Shown here one piece after another: positions 26,545 through 38,130 of a DNA stretch of 64,000 nt. Every line of letters begins with the position of its first letter. Position 1 is the first letter of the stretch. The notes under the pieces are model-generated. The model searched no databases. It saw nothing but the letters and a program-made list of their open reading frames with translations, and was not told the origin of the DNA. The position numbers were made by a program, and so were the translations under genes. Source of the DNA: Streptomyces sp. NBC_00490 (lineage in GTDB: Bacteria; Actinomycetota; Actinomycetes; Streptomycetales; Streptomycetaceae); NCBI RefSeq assembly GCF_036013645.1, contig NZ_CP107869.1, forward strand, positions 1,364,001 to 1,428,000, written 5' to 3'.

Positions 26545-26844
26545 ATGCTGCTACCGGCCAAGGCCGAAGTCGCCCGGCAATTGCGGCGTTACCGCGCCTG
26601 GGAACGCGTGATGCTGGCCTGCCCCGCCGATGGCGGGGCACGGGCGTCCTTCGAGGACTCGGGCTACACCCTCTGCGTGCTCATGGGGAAGCGCTGTGCG
26701 CGGGAGGCCGCGGACGCCGCCGAGCGCTATCTGCGGACGAACGCCGCCTCCTATCTCAGCGAGCAGGACGAGCAGGTGTGCACGACCGCCTCGGCCAGGC
26801 GGGGTCCGCCGGTGAGGCCCTTGAGTACCCCCGCGGGGAGGTAA
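26545..26844 (+). CDS. DUF5133-family small protein
   Basis: A 99-residue protein matching the Streptomyces DUF5133 pattern: MLLPAKAEVARQLRRYRAWE, an acidic/Ala middle, then YTLCVLMGKR and a helical AADAAERYLRT. The C-terminal tail (about 25 residues) is low-complexity. ATG 26545 is preferred for the family N-terminus; GTG 26533 is also open. It precedes glgE by 72 bp on the same strand and may be its first operon member. DUF5133 has no assigned function; the link to the GlgE pathway is from position only. Confidence 0.7.
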   Translation: MLLPAKAEVARQLRRYRAWERVMLACPADGGARASFEDSGYTLCVLMGKRCAREAADAAERYLRTNAASYLSEQDEQVCTTASARRGPPVRPLSTPAGR

Positions 26845-26916
26845 GTCCCTTCCGGCGCAGCTTCGATCCCCGGCCGGGCCACGGGCCCGGCCTCGAGCAC
26901 GGCGGAGGTGAGACCC

Positions 26917-28892
26917 ATGAGTGCCAGCACCCACATCGGCCGCATCCCGGTACGGGACGTCCGGCCGCTCGTCGACGTCGGCCGGAGTCCGGCCAAGGCG
27001 GTCGTCGGGGAAACGTTCCAGGTGACCGCCACGGTGTTCCGCGAGGGCCATGACGCGGTCGCCGCCAACGTCGTGCTCACCGACCCCGAGGGCGTTCCGG
27101 GCCCCTGGACGCCGATGCGTGAACTGGTCCCCGGCACCGACCGCTGGGGCGCCGACGTCACCCCCGACGCCCTGGGCCACTGGACCTTCCACGTGGAGGC
27201 CTGGAGCGACCCGATCGCCACCTGGCGCCACCGCGCCGGCATCAAGATCCCGGCCGGCATCGACGTCGGCCTGGTGCTGGAGGAGGGCGCCGACCTCTAC
27301 CACCGAGCGGCGGCCGGAGTGCCGGACGAAGCGGGGCGCGGACTGGTGCTGTCCGCCGCGCAGGCGCTGTGTGAGGATTCGCTGTCGATCTCGGCGCGGC
27401 TGGCGGGTGCGTTGACGCCGGAGGTGGACGCGGTGCTGGCGCGGTATCCGCTGCGGGAGCTGGTGACGGTTTCCGAGGTGCTGCCGCTGCTGGTGGAGCG
27501 GGAGCGGGCGCTGTACGGGGCCTGGTACGAGTTCTTCCCGCGCTCCGAGGGCACGCCGCAGCGTCCGCACGGTACCTTCCGCACGGCCGCGCGGCGGTTG
27601 GGGGCGATCGCGGCGATGGGGTTCGACGTGGTGTATCTGCCGCCGGTCCATCCGATCGGGTCGACCTTCCGCAAGGGCCCCAACAACACCCTGTCGGCCA
27701 CCGCCGAGGACGTGGGCGTGCCGTGGGCGATCGGCTCCCCGGAGGGCGGCCACGACGCCGTCCATCCGGATCTGGGGACGATCGAGGACTTCGACTGGTT
27801 CGTGGCCCGGGCCCGCGAGCACCATCTGGAGATCGCGCTGGACTTCGCGCTGCAGTGTTCGCCGGATCATCCCTGGGTGCACAAGCATCCGGAGTGGTTC
27901 CATCACCGCCCCGACGGCACCATCGCCTATGCGGAGAATCCGCCGAAGAAGTACCAGGACATCTACCCGATCGCCTTCGACGCCGACATGGACGGTCTGG
28001 TCGCGGAGACGCTGCGGGTGCTGCGGTTCTGGATGGAGCACGGGGTGCGGATCTTCAGGGTCGACAACCCGCACACCAAGCCGGTGGTCTTCTGGGAGCG
28101 GGTGATCGCGGAGATCAACGCCGCCGACCCGGACGTGATCTTCCTGGCCGAGGCGTTCACCCGGCCGGCGATGATGCACACCCTGGCCCAGATCGGGTTC
28201 CAGCAGTCGTACACGTACTTCACCTGGCGCAACACCAAGGAAGAACTCACCGAGTACCTGACCGAGCTGTCGGGTGAGGCGGCCGCCTATATGCGGCCCA
28301 ACTTCTTCGCCAACACCCCCGACATCCTGCACGCCTATCTCCAGCAGGGCGGCCGGCCCGCCTTCGAGATCCGGGCGGTGCTGGCCGCGACCCTCTCCCC
28401 CACCTGGGGGATCTACAGCGGCTACGAACTGTGCGAGAACACCCCCCTGCGCGAGGGCAGCGAGGAGTACCTCGACTCCGAGAAGTACCAGCTCCGCCAT
28501 CGTGACTGGGACACCGCCGACAGCATCACCCCCCTGATCACCCAGCTGAACCGGATCCGCCGGGGCCACCCGGCCCTGCGGCAGCTCAGGAACATCCACT
28601 TCCACCACACCGACAACGACGCGGTGATCGCGTACAGCAAGCGCACCGGCCCGGACACGGTGGTGGTGGTCGTCAACCTCGACCCTCATCACACCCAGGA
28701 GGCCACGGTCTCGTTGGACATGCCGCAACTCGGCCTGGACGGGAACCCATCCATGTCCGTGCACGACGAACTGACGGGTGAGACCTACCGCTGGGGCCGG
28801 ACCAACTATGTGCGTCTCGAACCCGGTCGGGCGCCCGCGCACGTGCTCCATGTCCAGCCATCGGCATCCGAGACCGGAGGATCAAGCGCTTC

Positions 28893-28896
<4 letters not shown>
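26917..28896 (+). CDS. glgE: Alpha-1,4-glucan:maltose-1-phosphate maltosyltransferase GlgE
   Basis: A 659-residue GH13_3 enzyme that elongates alpha-1,4-glucans from maltose-1-phosphate. An N-terminal beta domain (about 1-110) and helical insert (about 120-200) precede the barrel. The nucleophile is Asp383 ([12 protein letters not shown]) and the acid/base Glu412 ([10 protein letters not shown]), both offset by 11 from the well-studied S. coelicolor enzyme (Asp394, Glu423). The substrate loop with KYQDIYPI is present. ATG 26917 is preceded by GGAGGTGA. The stop overlaps treS by 4 bp (ATGA). Central gene of the glgE-treS-mak-glgB operon. Confidence 0.97.
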
Positions 28897-30611
<1,715 letters not shown>

Positions 30612-30639
30612 ACATCCGCCGGTGAAAGGAGGCGTCACC

Positions 30640-32004
30640 ATGCCGAAGACCGCATTCCCCCGCCCGGGCAGCACGACCGCCCCCGGGCCCATGGCCTCGC
30701 TCGCCGGGCTGCTGCGCGAGTGGCTGCCCCGGCAGCGCTGGTTCGCGGGCAAGGACCGGCCCGTCACGGACCTCTCGCTGCTGTCCATGACGGAGCTGTT
30801 CCCGGGCTGTCTGCACCTGCTGGTGCAGACCGGACACGCGCCCGTCCCCGCCCCCGGTGGCGCCACCGCCGCGACGGGCGACTGCTACCAACTGCTGCTC
30901 GCCGTACGCAAGCATCTGTCACCGCGTCTCGGCCGGGCCCTCATCGGGCGGGCGGAGGAAGGGCCGCTGGCCGGCCTGACGGTGTACGACGCGCTCCAGG
31001 ACCCGCGGGTCGCGCAACTGCTCCTGGAGCGGCTGCGGCACCCCGGCACGGCGGGTCCCCTGCGTTTCGAGGCCGACCCGTCCGCGTCCGTGCCCGCGGG
31101 GCTCGTGCCGCGCATGCTGGACGCCGAGCAGTCCAACTCCTCGCTGGTGTACGGGGACTCCTTCATCCTCAAGGTGTTCCGGCGGATCCAGCCCGGCGTC
31201 AACCCCGACCTGGAGGTGCCGGGCGCACTGGCCGGGCAGGGCTGCCGTCGGGTGCCCGCGCCGGTCGCCTGGTTCCGCACGACCCAGCCGCAGGAGGCGA
31301 CGCTCGGGGTGCTCCAGCCCTTCCTGCCCGATGCGTCCGACGGCTGGACACTGGCTCTGCAGGCCCTCGCCTCCGGCGACGACTTCACCGCGAAGGCCCA
31401 TGAACTGGGGCAGGCCACGGCGGAGGTTCACCTCGCGCTGGCCTCGGCCTTCCCGGCCCTGGCCCACGCCGAGAACGACCGAACCGCGGCCGCGATGACC
31501 GAGCGGCTCGGTGCCGCCGCGCACTGCGTACCGGCACTCCAGCCGTACGTGCCGGCGCTGCAGACCGCGTTCGCCGCGCTCACCACCTGCGATCCCGGTC
31601 CGCCCGCCCAGCGCATCCACGGTGATCTGCACCTGGGGCAGGTACTGCGGGCCGGCCGCGAGTGGTTCGTGATCGACTTCGAGGGTGAGCCGTCCCGCCC
31701 CCTCGCCGAGCGCCGCAGCACCCACTCCCCCGTACGGGACGTCGCCGGCATGCTGCGCTCCTTCGACTACGCCGCCCGCCAGCGCCGCCCCTGGCGTCCG
31801 GAGTGGGCGCGTCGCTGCCGTGAGGCCTACTGCGCGGGGTACGCCTCGCTCGCCGGGTGGGACCCGCGCAAGAAGCACGGTCTGCTGCGCGCCTATGAGA
31901 CGGACCGCGCCGTGTACGAAGTCCTGTACGAAGCCCGGCACCGCCCCGACTGGCTGCCCGTGCCGATGGCGGCGATCGAGCGTCTCGCCGTGAGAGGAGC
32001 CTGA
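30640..32004 (+). CDS. mak: Maltokinase (Mak/Pep2)
   Basis: A 454-residue kinase that makes maltose-1-phosphate from maltose and ATP for GlgE. The aminoglycoside-phosphotransferase-like fold shows the catalytic loop HGDLHLGQ (327-334, Asp329) and the metal-binding DFEGEP (Asp346). An N-terminal cap domain starts [16 protein letters not shown], typical of maltokinases. ATG 30640 has AAAGGAGG seven bases upstream and is preferred to GTG 30622. It ends 4 bp before glgB. Confidence 0.94.
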   Translation: MPKTAFPRPGSTTAPGPMASLAGLLREWLPRQRWFAGKDRPVTDLSLLSMTELFPGCLHLLVQTGHAPVPAPGGATAATGDCYQLLLAVRKHLSPRLGRALIGRAEEGPLAGLTVYDALQDPRVAQLLLERLRHPGTAGPLRFEADPSASVPAGLVPRMLDAEQSNSSLVYGDSFILKVFRRIQPGVNPDLEVPGALAGQGCRRVPAPVAWFRTTQPQEATLGVLQPFLPDASDGWTLALQALASGDDFTAKAHELGQATAEVHLALASAFPALAHAENDRTAAAMTERLGAAAHCVPALQPYVPALQTAFAALTTCDPGPPAQRIHGDLHLGQVLRAGREWFVIDFEGEPSRPLAERRSTHSPVRDVAGMLRSFDYAARQRRPWRPEWARRCREAYCAGYASLAGWDPRKKHGLLRAYETDRAVYEVLYEARHRPDWLPVPMAAIERLAVRGA

Positions 32005-32008
32005 AGCC

Positions 32009-34210
32009 ATGGCACTGCGCGACACCACACCTCCCGAGGCCGGCGGTCCACGCCCCTGCCGTGCCGCACCGCCCCTGGACCCCGCCGACCGCGCGCGGTT
32101 GCTGTCGGGCGCCCACCACGACCCGCACTCCCTGCTCGGCGCCCATCCGGCGCCGGGCGGGATCGCCTTCCGGACGCTGCGTCCCTTCGCCCGTGCCGTC
32201 GACGTGGTCGTCGGGGGAGAACGCGCCGGACTCTCCTCCGAGGGCGACGGTCTCTTCTCCGGCGTACTCCCGCTGGAGGCGATTCCCGCGTACACCCTGC
32301 TGGTCTCCTACGAGGGCGACGCGCAGGAAGTGCACGACCCGTACCGCTTCCTGCCCGCCCTCGGTGACGTCGATCTGCATCTCATCCGTGAGGGCCGGCA
32401 CGAGGAGCTGTGGAAGGCGCTCGGCGCCGAGCCGATGACCCACCAGGGCGTGACCGGCACCCGCTTCACGGTGTGGGCGCCCAACGCACAGGGCGTGCGG
32501 GTCGCCGGGGAGTTCACCTGCTGGGACGGGACGGCGTTCCCGATGCGGTCCCTCGGCGCGTCCGGGGTGTGGGAGCTGTTCCTGCCGGGCATCGGCGAGG
32601 GCGCACGGTACAAGTTCGAGATCACGTCCCGCTCCGGGGACCGCTTCCTCAAGGCCGACCCGATGGCTCGCAGTACCGAGGTACCGCCCGCGACGGCGTC
32701 CGTGGTGACGGCCTCCCACTACGAGTGGGGCGACGAGGAGTGGCTGGCCCGGCGCGGGGACGTGCCGGTGCACGAGGCGCCCTTCTCGGTGTACGAGGTC
32801 CATCTGGCGTCCTGGCGACCGGGACTGACGTACCGTCAACTCGCCGAACAGCTCCCGGCATACGTCAAGGACCTCGGCTTCACCCACGTCGAGCTCATGC
32901 CGGTCGCCGAGCACCCCTTCGGCGGCTCCTGGGGCTACCAGGTCACCGGCTTCTACGCGCCGACCTCGCGGCTGGGCACGCCCGACGACTTCCGGTACCT
33001 GGTCGACGCCCTGCACCGGGCGGGCCTCGGCGTGATCATGGACTGGGTTCCGGCTCATTTCCCCAAGGACGACTGGGCGTTGGGACGGTTCGACGGGGAG
33101 CCGCTGTACGAGCCGGGAGACTGGCGGCGGGCCGAGCATCCGGACTGGGGGACGTACGAGTTCGACTTCGGCCGGGTCGAGGTGCGCAACTTCCTGGTCG
33201 CCAACGCTGTGTACTGGTGCGAGGAGTTCCACATCGACGGGCTGCGGGTGGACGCGGTCGCCTCGATGCTCTACCTCGACTACTCGCGCGACTCCGGCCA
33301 GTGGACGCCCAACGTGTTCGGCGGGCGCGAGGATCTGGACGCGATGGCGTTCCTCCAGGAGATGAACGCGACCGTGTACCGGCGGGTGCCGGGGGTCATG
33401 ACGATCGCCGAGGAGTCCACCGCGTGGGGCGGGGTGACGCGGCCCACGGAGAGCGGCGGTCTGGGCTTCGGCCTGAAGTGGAACATGGGCTGGATGCACG
33501 ACTCCCTGGGCTATATCCAGCACGAGCCGGTGCACCGCAAGTACCACCACCACGAGATGACCTTCTCCATGGTGTACGCCTACAGCGAGAACTTCGTCCT
33601 GCCGATCTCCCACGACGAGGTCGTCCACGGCAAGCAGTCGCTGGTGTCGAAGATGCCCGGCGACTGGTGGCAGCAGCGCGCCACCCATCGCGCCTACCTC
33701 GCCTTCATGTGGGCCCACCCCGGCAAACAGCTCCTCTTCATGGGCCAGGAGTTCGCCCAGGGCGCCGAGTGGTCCGAGGAACACGGCCCGGACTGGTGGC
33801 TCCTCGACCCCGGCTACAGCGCCGAGCCCGATCATCGCGGGGTGCGGGACCTGGTCCGCGACCTCAACACCGTCTACCGCGCGACGCCCGCTCTGTGGCA
33901 GCGGGACACGAGCCCTGACGGCTTCCGGTGGATCGTGGGAGACGCGGCCGACGACAACGTCTTCGCCTTCCTGCGCTTCGACGCCGAGGGAACCCCTCTC
34001 CTCGCCGTCTCGAACTTCTCCCCCGTCGTCCGCCACGACTACCGCCTCGACATCCCGGGGGACGTCCCCGCCTGGCTGGAGGTCCTCAACACCGACGCGG
34101 AAGGCTACGGCGGCGGTGCCGTCACCTGTCCCGACCCGGTGAAACCGGAGGACGGTGTCGTACGGCTCACGCTGCCGCCGCTCGCAACCGTATGGCTGTC
34201 GCCTGTGTGA
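32009..34210 (+). CDS. glgB: 1,4-alpha-glucan branching enzyme GlgB
   Basis: A 733-residue GH13_9 enzyme that adds alpha-1,6 branches to the GlgE-made glucan. Two N-terminal CBM48 modules (about 20-115 and 130-225) precede the barrel. Catalytic Asp415 ([11 protein letters not shown]), Glu468 ([10 protein letters not shown]) and Asp of [13 protein letters not shown] correspond to E. coli Asp405, Glu458 and Asp526. A C-terminal beta domain ends the protein. ATG 32009 follows the mak stop by 4 bp with GAGAGGAG upstream. Last gene of the operon. Confidence 0.97.
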   Translation: MALRDTTPPEAGGPRPCRAAPPLDPADRARLLSGAHHDPHSLLGAHPAPGGIAFRTLRPFARAVDVVVGGERAGLSSEGDGLFSGVLPLEAIPAYTLLVSYEGDAQEVHDPYRFLPALGDVDLHLIREGRHEELWKALGAEPMTHQGVTGTRFTVWAPNAQGVRVAGEFTCWDGTAFPMRSLGASGVWELFLPGIGEGARYKFEITSRSGDRFLKADPMARSTEVPPATASVVTASHYEWGDEEWLARRGDVPVHEAPFSVYEVHLASWRPGLTYRQLAEQLPAYVKDLGFTHVELMPVAEHPFGGSWGYQVTGFYAPTSRLGTPDDFRYLVDALHRAGLGVIMDWVPAHFPKDDWALGRFDGEPLYEPGDWRRAEHPDWGTYEFDFGRVEVRNFLVANAVYWCEEFHIDGLRVDAVASMLYLDYSRDSGQWTPNVFGGREDLDAMAFLQEMNATVYRRVPGVMTIAEESTAWGGVTRPTESGGLGFGLKWNMGWMHDSLGYIQHEPVHRKYHHHEMTFSMVYAYSENFVLPISHDEVVHGKQSLVSKMPGDWWQQRATHRAYLAFMWAHPGKQLLFMGQEFAQGAEWSEEHGPDWWLLDPGYSAEPDHRGVRDLVRDLNTVYRATPALWQRDTSPDGFRWIVGDAADDNVFAFLRFDAEGTPLLAVSNFSPVVRHDYRLDIPGDVPAWLEVLNTDAEGYGGGAVTCPDPVKPEDGVVRLTLPPLATVWLSPV

Positions 34211-34270
34211 TCAGCCGTCTGGTGGGCAGTCGGGGCGTACAACTTCGTCACGGCAGAAGGGCGGCTTCAC

Positions 34271-35356
34271 GTGCGCACCGTAGGAGTGGAGGAGGAGCTC
34301 CTCCTGGTCGCCCCGGAGACCGGCGAACCACGAGCACTGTCGGCCGCGGTGCTCGCCCGTGCCGCGCACGACGGCACGAACGGTGACGTGTTCGAGAAGG
34401 AGCTCCACAGCCAGATGCTCGAGTTCGCCACCCATCCCCAGTCGGAGATGGCGGAACTCGCCGCGGAGATCGTCCGCTGCCGCAAGGAGGCGGCCCGGCA
34501 CGCCGGGGAGATCGGCTGTGCCGTCGCCGCGCTCGCGACGTCGCCGCTGCCCGTGAGCCCCTCGGTCGCCATGGGACGGCGCTATCAGTGGATGGCGGAG
34601 CAGTACGGCATCACCAGCAATGATCTCGTCCTGGGATGTCATGTCCATGTGTCCGTCGAGTCCGACGACGAGGGCGTCGGCGTGATCGACCAGATGCAGC
34701 CCTGGCTGCCGGTGCTGGCGGCACTGAGTGCCAACTCCCCCTTCTGGCAGGGTGAGGACACGCGGTACAGCAGTTATCGCAGTCGGGTGTGGCAGCGGTG
34801 GCCCTCGACCGGTCCGACCGAGGTGTTCGGCTCGGCCGAGTCCTATCACCGGCGGGTCGCGGACATGGTGGCGACCGGCGTGATCCTCGACGAGGCCATG
34901 GTCTATTTCGACGCGCGGCTGGCCCGGCGGTACCCGACGGTGGAACTCCGGGTCGCGGACGTCTGTCTGCACGCGTCCACCGCCGCGCTCATCGCCACCC
35001 TCGCCCGCGGCCTGGTCGAGACGTCGGCGCGTGAGTGGCGCGCGGGCCGAAAGCCGACGGGACACAGCGTGAGCCTGCTGCGGCTGGCCGCCTGGCAGGC
35101 CGCCCGGTCGGGCCTGACGGACGAACTCCTGCATCCGGCGACCATGCGCCGGCTGCCCGCGGAGACGGTCGTCCGGGCACTGCTCGACCACGTCGGCGAC
35201 GCCCTGGCCGAGACCGGTGACCTCGAGCGGGCGCGGGAAGGCTGTGCCGAGCTGCTGCGGCGCGGGAACGGCGCGCGCATCCAGCGGGAGCTGATGGCGC
35301 GGACCGGGAGCCTGCGGGAGGTCGTCACGGAGTGCGTGCGCCACACGCAGGAATAG
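34271..35356 (+). CDS. YbdK-family carboxylate-amine ligase (GCS2)
   Basis: A 361-residue member of the glutamate-cysteine ligase 2 family, ATP-dependent enzymes that form an amide bond; E. coli YbdK has weak glutamate-cysteine ligase activity. The signature GVEEELLLV starts at residue 5, GCHVHVSVES near 120 supplies metal/substrate residues, and PTVELRVADVCLHAS near 220 is the conserved distal motif. GTG 34271 has AGAAGGG upstream. It follows glgB by 60 bp on the same strand but is not known to belong to the GlgE pathway. Substrate unassigned. Confidence 0.88.
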   Translation: MRTVGVEEELLLVAPETGEPRALSAAVLARAAHDGTNGDVFEKELHSQMLEFATHPQSEMAELAAEIVRCRKEAARHAGEIGCAVAALATSPLPVSPSVAMGRRYQWMAEQYGITSNDLVLGCHVHVSVESDDEGVGVIDQMQPWLPVLAALSANSPFWQGEDTRYSSYRSRVWQRWPSTGPTEVFGSAESYHRRVADMVATGVILDEAMVYFDARLARRYPTVELRVADVCLHASTAALIATLARGLVETSAREWRAGRKPTGHSVSLLRLAAWQAARSGLTDELLHPATMRRLPAETVVRALLDHVGDALAETGDLERAREGCAELLRRGNGARIQRELMARTGSLREVVTECVRHTQE

Positions 35357-35453
35357 CGCGGTCCGCGGGTTCCCGCCCTCTGCGAGAGGATCACGTCGGA
35401 ACCAGTTGTCGAATACCTGCATCGAACGCGCTGACCTCGGCTAGATTCGGGCA

Positions 35454-35479
35454 CCGCCGATAACAGTTCTCATCGGCGG
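35454..35479 (+). promoter_or_regulatory. Hairpin/operator upstream of the acyl-CoA synthetase
   Basis: CCGCCGAT and ATCGGCGG are perfect 8-base arms around a 10-base centre, 31 bp before the ATG at 35511. A TAGATT (-10-like) lies about 15 bp before the left arm, so the dyad would sit at the transcript start, as either an operator or an RNA stem. Confidence 0.4.
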
Positions 35480-35510
35480 AGTCACACCCCGTACACATCA
35501 GGAGCAGCGC

Positions 35511-37415
35511 ATGCGCGACCTCGCCCTCGCTCCCCCGTCCGTCTCGCCGCTGACGGGCGGGCTCGCCGACAGCGTCTTCGAGACGGCCGCCCGCAACCCC
35601 ACCCAGCCGATGCTCGCGCGCCGTCCCGACCCCTCCGCCACCACCTGGGAGGAGGTGACCGCCGTGGAGGTGCGGGACGAGGTCGTCGACCTCGCCAAGG
35701 GCCTGGTCGCCTCCGGGATCGCCCCCGGCAACCGCGTGGCGATCATGGCGCGCACCCGGTACGAGTGGACGGTTCTGAGCCATGCGCTGTGGGCCGTCGG
35801 CGCCGAGGTCGTGCCCATCTATCCGACCTCCTCACGCGATCAGGTCGCCTGGATCCTGCGGGACGCGGACTGTGTCGGTGTGATCGTCGAGGACGAGCAG
35901 AGCGTGATGACGGTCGGCTCGGTGTGCGCGTCGCTGCCGCGGCTGCGCCACGTCTGGCAGTTGGACGACGGGTCGCTGGAACAGCTCGTGAAACGGGGCG
36001 AGTTCATCCCGCTCACCACGATCGAGTCGCTGCGTCGCATCGTGATGCCGGACTCCACCGCGGCCGTCGTCTACACCTCCGGCACCACGGGCCGGCCGCT
36101 GGGCTGCGCGGTGAGTCACCGAGGTCTGGCGAGCGCCTGCGACATCCTGCTGGAGGGGTGGGGCCACACGGTGGTGCCACCGGGCGGACAGGGCTCGGTC
36201 CTCGCCTTCCTGCCCTTCTCCCATGTGTACGGCCTGCTGGTGCAGAGCCTGTGCATCCGCGGCAGTCTGGTGATGGCCCACGAGCCCGATCTGAGCTCCG
36301 AGACGTTGTCGGCGTCCCTGCTCTCGTTCCGGCCCACCTACTTCTGCGGTGTGCCCTCGCTCTTCGAGAAGATCTACAAGAACTTCCTGCGGATGGCCCA
36401 GCAGGCGGGCCGCGGCGCCCTGTTCGAGCGGGCCGCGGAGACGGCACGGGACTTCGCGGCGGCCGTCGAACGCCATCGGCTGGGACTGGGACCGGGTCCC
36501 GGCCTGGATCTGCGGCTCCAGCACGCGCTGTACGAACGGACGGTGTACCGCAGACTGCGGGCCGCACTCGGTGGCCGCGTGCTCCGCGCGGCCTCGGGCG
36601 GGTCACCGCTGGGCCGCGAACTCTGTCTGTTCTACGAGGGCATCGGCATCTATGTGAACGACGCCTACGGGCTGACGGAGACGAGCGGCGGCGTCACGGC
36701 ACAGCCCGTGGGCCGGGAGAAGTCGGGCACGGTCGGCCGGCCCCTGCCGGGCACGGAGATCCGGCTGGCCGCCGACGGGGAGATCCTGGTGCACGGTCCT
36801 TCGGTCTTCCAGGGATACGTCAACGACGAGGCCGCCACCCGGGCCGCGCTGGGCAGCGGATGGCTGGCCACGGGCGACCTCGGGCAGCTGGACCCCGAGG
36901 GCTATCTCACGATCACCGGCCGCAAGAAGGACGTCATCATCACCAGTGGCGGCAAGAGCGTGGCGCCGGCCTTCCTGGAGCAGCGGCTGCGTATGCATCC
37001 GCTCATCCACCAGGCGGTCATCGTGGGTGACAACCGGCCCTGCGTGGGCGCCCTGATCACACTGGACCCGGACTTCCTCGCGCACTGGCGCGGCGGGCTC
37101 GCGATGCCGGGTGACGCACCGAGCCGGGAGGCGCGCGAGGAGAACGCGTTGCGGGAGGAGATCGGGCGCGCGGTGGCCGCGGCGAACAGTTCCGTCTCCC
37201 GTTCGGAGTCCATCCGCGTGTTCCGGGTCCTGCCGGAGTCCTTCGACCGGACCAGCGCGCTGCTCACACCGTCCATGAAGCTGCGCCGGGACGCGATCGT
37301 CGAGCACTACGCGTTCGAGATCGACGCGATGTACCAGGCACGCTCGCGCGCCCCGCGACAGCAGCCCGCGGACGAGATCACGGGCTGGGACGACTCGGAC
37401 AACGTGTTCCGGTGA
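35511..37415 (+). CDS. AMP-dependent acyl-CoA synthetase (long-chain FadD type)
   Basis: A 634-residue adenylate-forming enzyme that activates fatty acids to acyl-CoA. Motifs: VVYTSGTTGRPLG (P-loop-like, near 185), YGLTETSGG (near 385), and TGDLGQLDPEGYLTITGRKKD with the C-terminal hinge (near 455-475). FRPTYFCGVPSLFEKIYK is typical of FadD15-like long-chain synthetases of actinobacteria. ATG 35511 has AGGAG nine bases upstream. It may supply lipid precursors; its neighbours do not define a pathway. Confidence 0.92.
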   Translation: MRDLALAPPSVSPLTGGLADSVFETAARNPTQPMLARRPDPSATTWEEVTAVEVRDEVVDLAKGLVASGIAPGNRVAIMARTRYEWTVLSHALWAVGAEVVPIYPTSSRDQVAWILRDADCVGVIVEDEQSVMTVGSVCASLPRLRHVWQLDDGSLEQLVKRGEFIPLTTIESLRRIVMPDSTAAVVYTSGTTGRPLGCAVSHRGLASACDILLEGWGHTVVPPGGQGSVLAFLPFSHVYGLLVQSLCIRGSLVMAHEPDLSSETLSASLLSFRPTYFCGVPSLFEKIYKNFLRMAQQAGRGALFERAAETARDFAAAVERHRLGLGPGPGLDLRLQHALYERTVYRRLRAALGGRVLRAASGGSPLGRELCLFYEGIGIYVNDAYGLTETSGGVTAQPVGREKSGTVGRPLPGTEIRLAADGEILVHGPSVFQGYVNDEAATRAALGSGWLATGDLGQLDPEGYLTITGRKKDVIITSGGKSVAPAFLEQRLRMHPLIHQAVIVGDNRPCVGALITLDPDFLAHWRGGLAMPGDAPSREAREENALREEIGRAVAAANSSVSRSESIRVFRVLPESFDRTSALLTPSMKLRRDAIVEHYAFEIDAMYQARSRAPRQQPADEITGWDDSDNVFR

Positions 37416-37526
37416 CCGGTTCGGTCCCGGGAGTCCGATTGACCTCAGCGCCCCCGGGAACTCGCAGAAGTGGCGCCCACGAGGAGCGCCGTTCAGGACC
37501 GACACACGACCAGGCAGGAAGCACCA

Positions 37527-37931
37527 TTGGCCTCCGTGGAGATCCCGAGTCGCACCACGAGTTTTGCGGGTGAGCCGCAGAGCGTCACAGCTGCGCGGAT
37601 CGACGCGGACGAGTTCCTGTACGGGCTCGCACAGGCCTCGCCGCCCGCGACGCCCGAGCACTGGGACGACATCCTGCTCGTCGTCACGGAGCTGGCCGCC
37701 AACGCCGTCCAGTACGCCCCGGGCCCGTTCGACCTGTCCATGCGCCGCACCTTCGACGGTGTCCATGTGACGCTGCACGACACGAATCCCACCCCGCCCG
37801 CCCCGCGTTCGTTCCACCCGAGAACCGGCGGTGGCGGTGTCGGCTGGCATCTGATCCACGCCCTGTGCGACCAGGTGAGCGTGGTGACGGAGGGCGGCGG
37901 CAAGGACGTGCACGTGTTTCTGCCCTGGTGA
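37527..37931 (+). CDS. RsbW-like ATP-binding regulatory protein
   Basis: A 134-residue HATPase_c-only protein, the Streptomyces anti-sigma-type serine kinase fold. N-box: VTELAANAVQYAPG; G1: LHDTNPTPPAP; G2: GGGGVGWHLIHALC. It may bind a sigma factor or an anti-anti-sigma partner. TTG 37527 is chosen for AGGAAG seven bases upstream; a GTG at 37470 without a ribosome site is the alternative. It follows the acyl-CoA synthetase by 111 bp. Confidence 0.8.
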   Translation: MASVEIPSRTTSFAGEPQSVTAARIDADEFLYGLAQASPPATPEHWDDILLVVTELAANAVQYAPGPFDLSMRRTFDGVHVTLHDTNPTPPAPRSFHPRTGGGGVGWHLIHALCDQVSVVTEGGGKDVHVFLPW

Positions 37932-37954
37932 GACACACGACATTCACTCGCAGC

Positions 37955-37972
37955 CGGTGCGCGGACGCACCG
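37955..37972 (+). terminator. Hairpin after the ATPase gene
   Basis: CGGTGCG-CGGA-CGCACCG is a perfect 7-base stem with a 4-base loop, 23 bases after the stop at 37931. No T run follows, but Streptomyces terminators often lack one. Confidence 0.5.
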
Positions 37973-38130
37973 TGACGGGCATGGTGGTCCACGACGCGTT
38001 CGGCTGCCTGCCGCGCCCGGCTGGCGGAACGGCACGAGGCACGGTGGGATCGATGTTGCGAAGCGGAGATCCAGGGCAGGCGAACGGCGTCCGACTCGGA
38101 CCGCCGGAGCCGCAGAAGGGAAGAAAGACC

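Noticed and set aside
26551..28851. Long minus-strand open frame opposite glgE
   Set aside because: Same reason: it is a shadow of the GlgE gene, whose catalytic Asp383 and Glu412 are intact.
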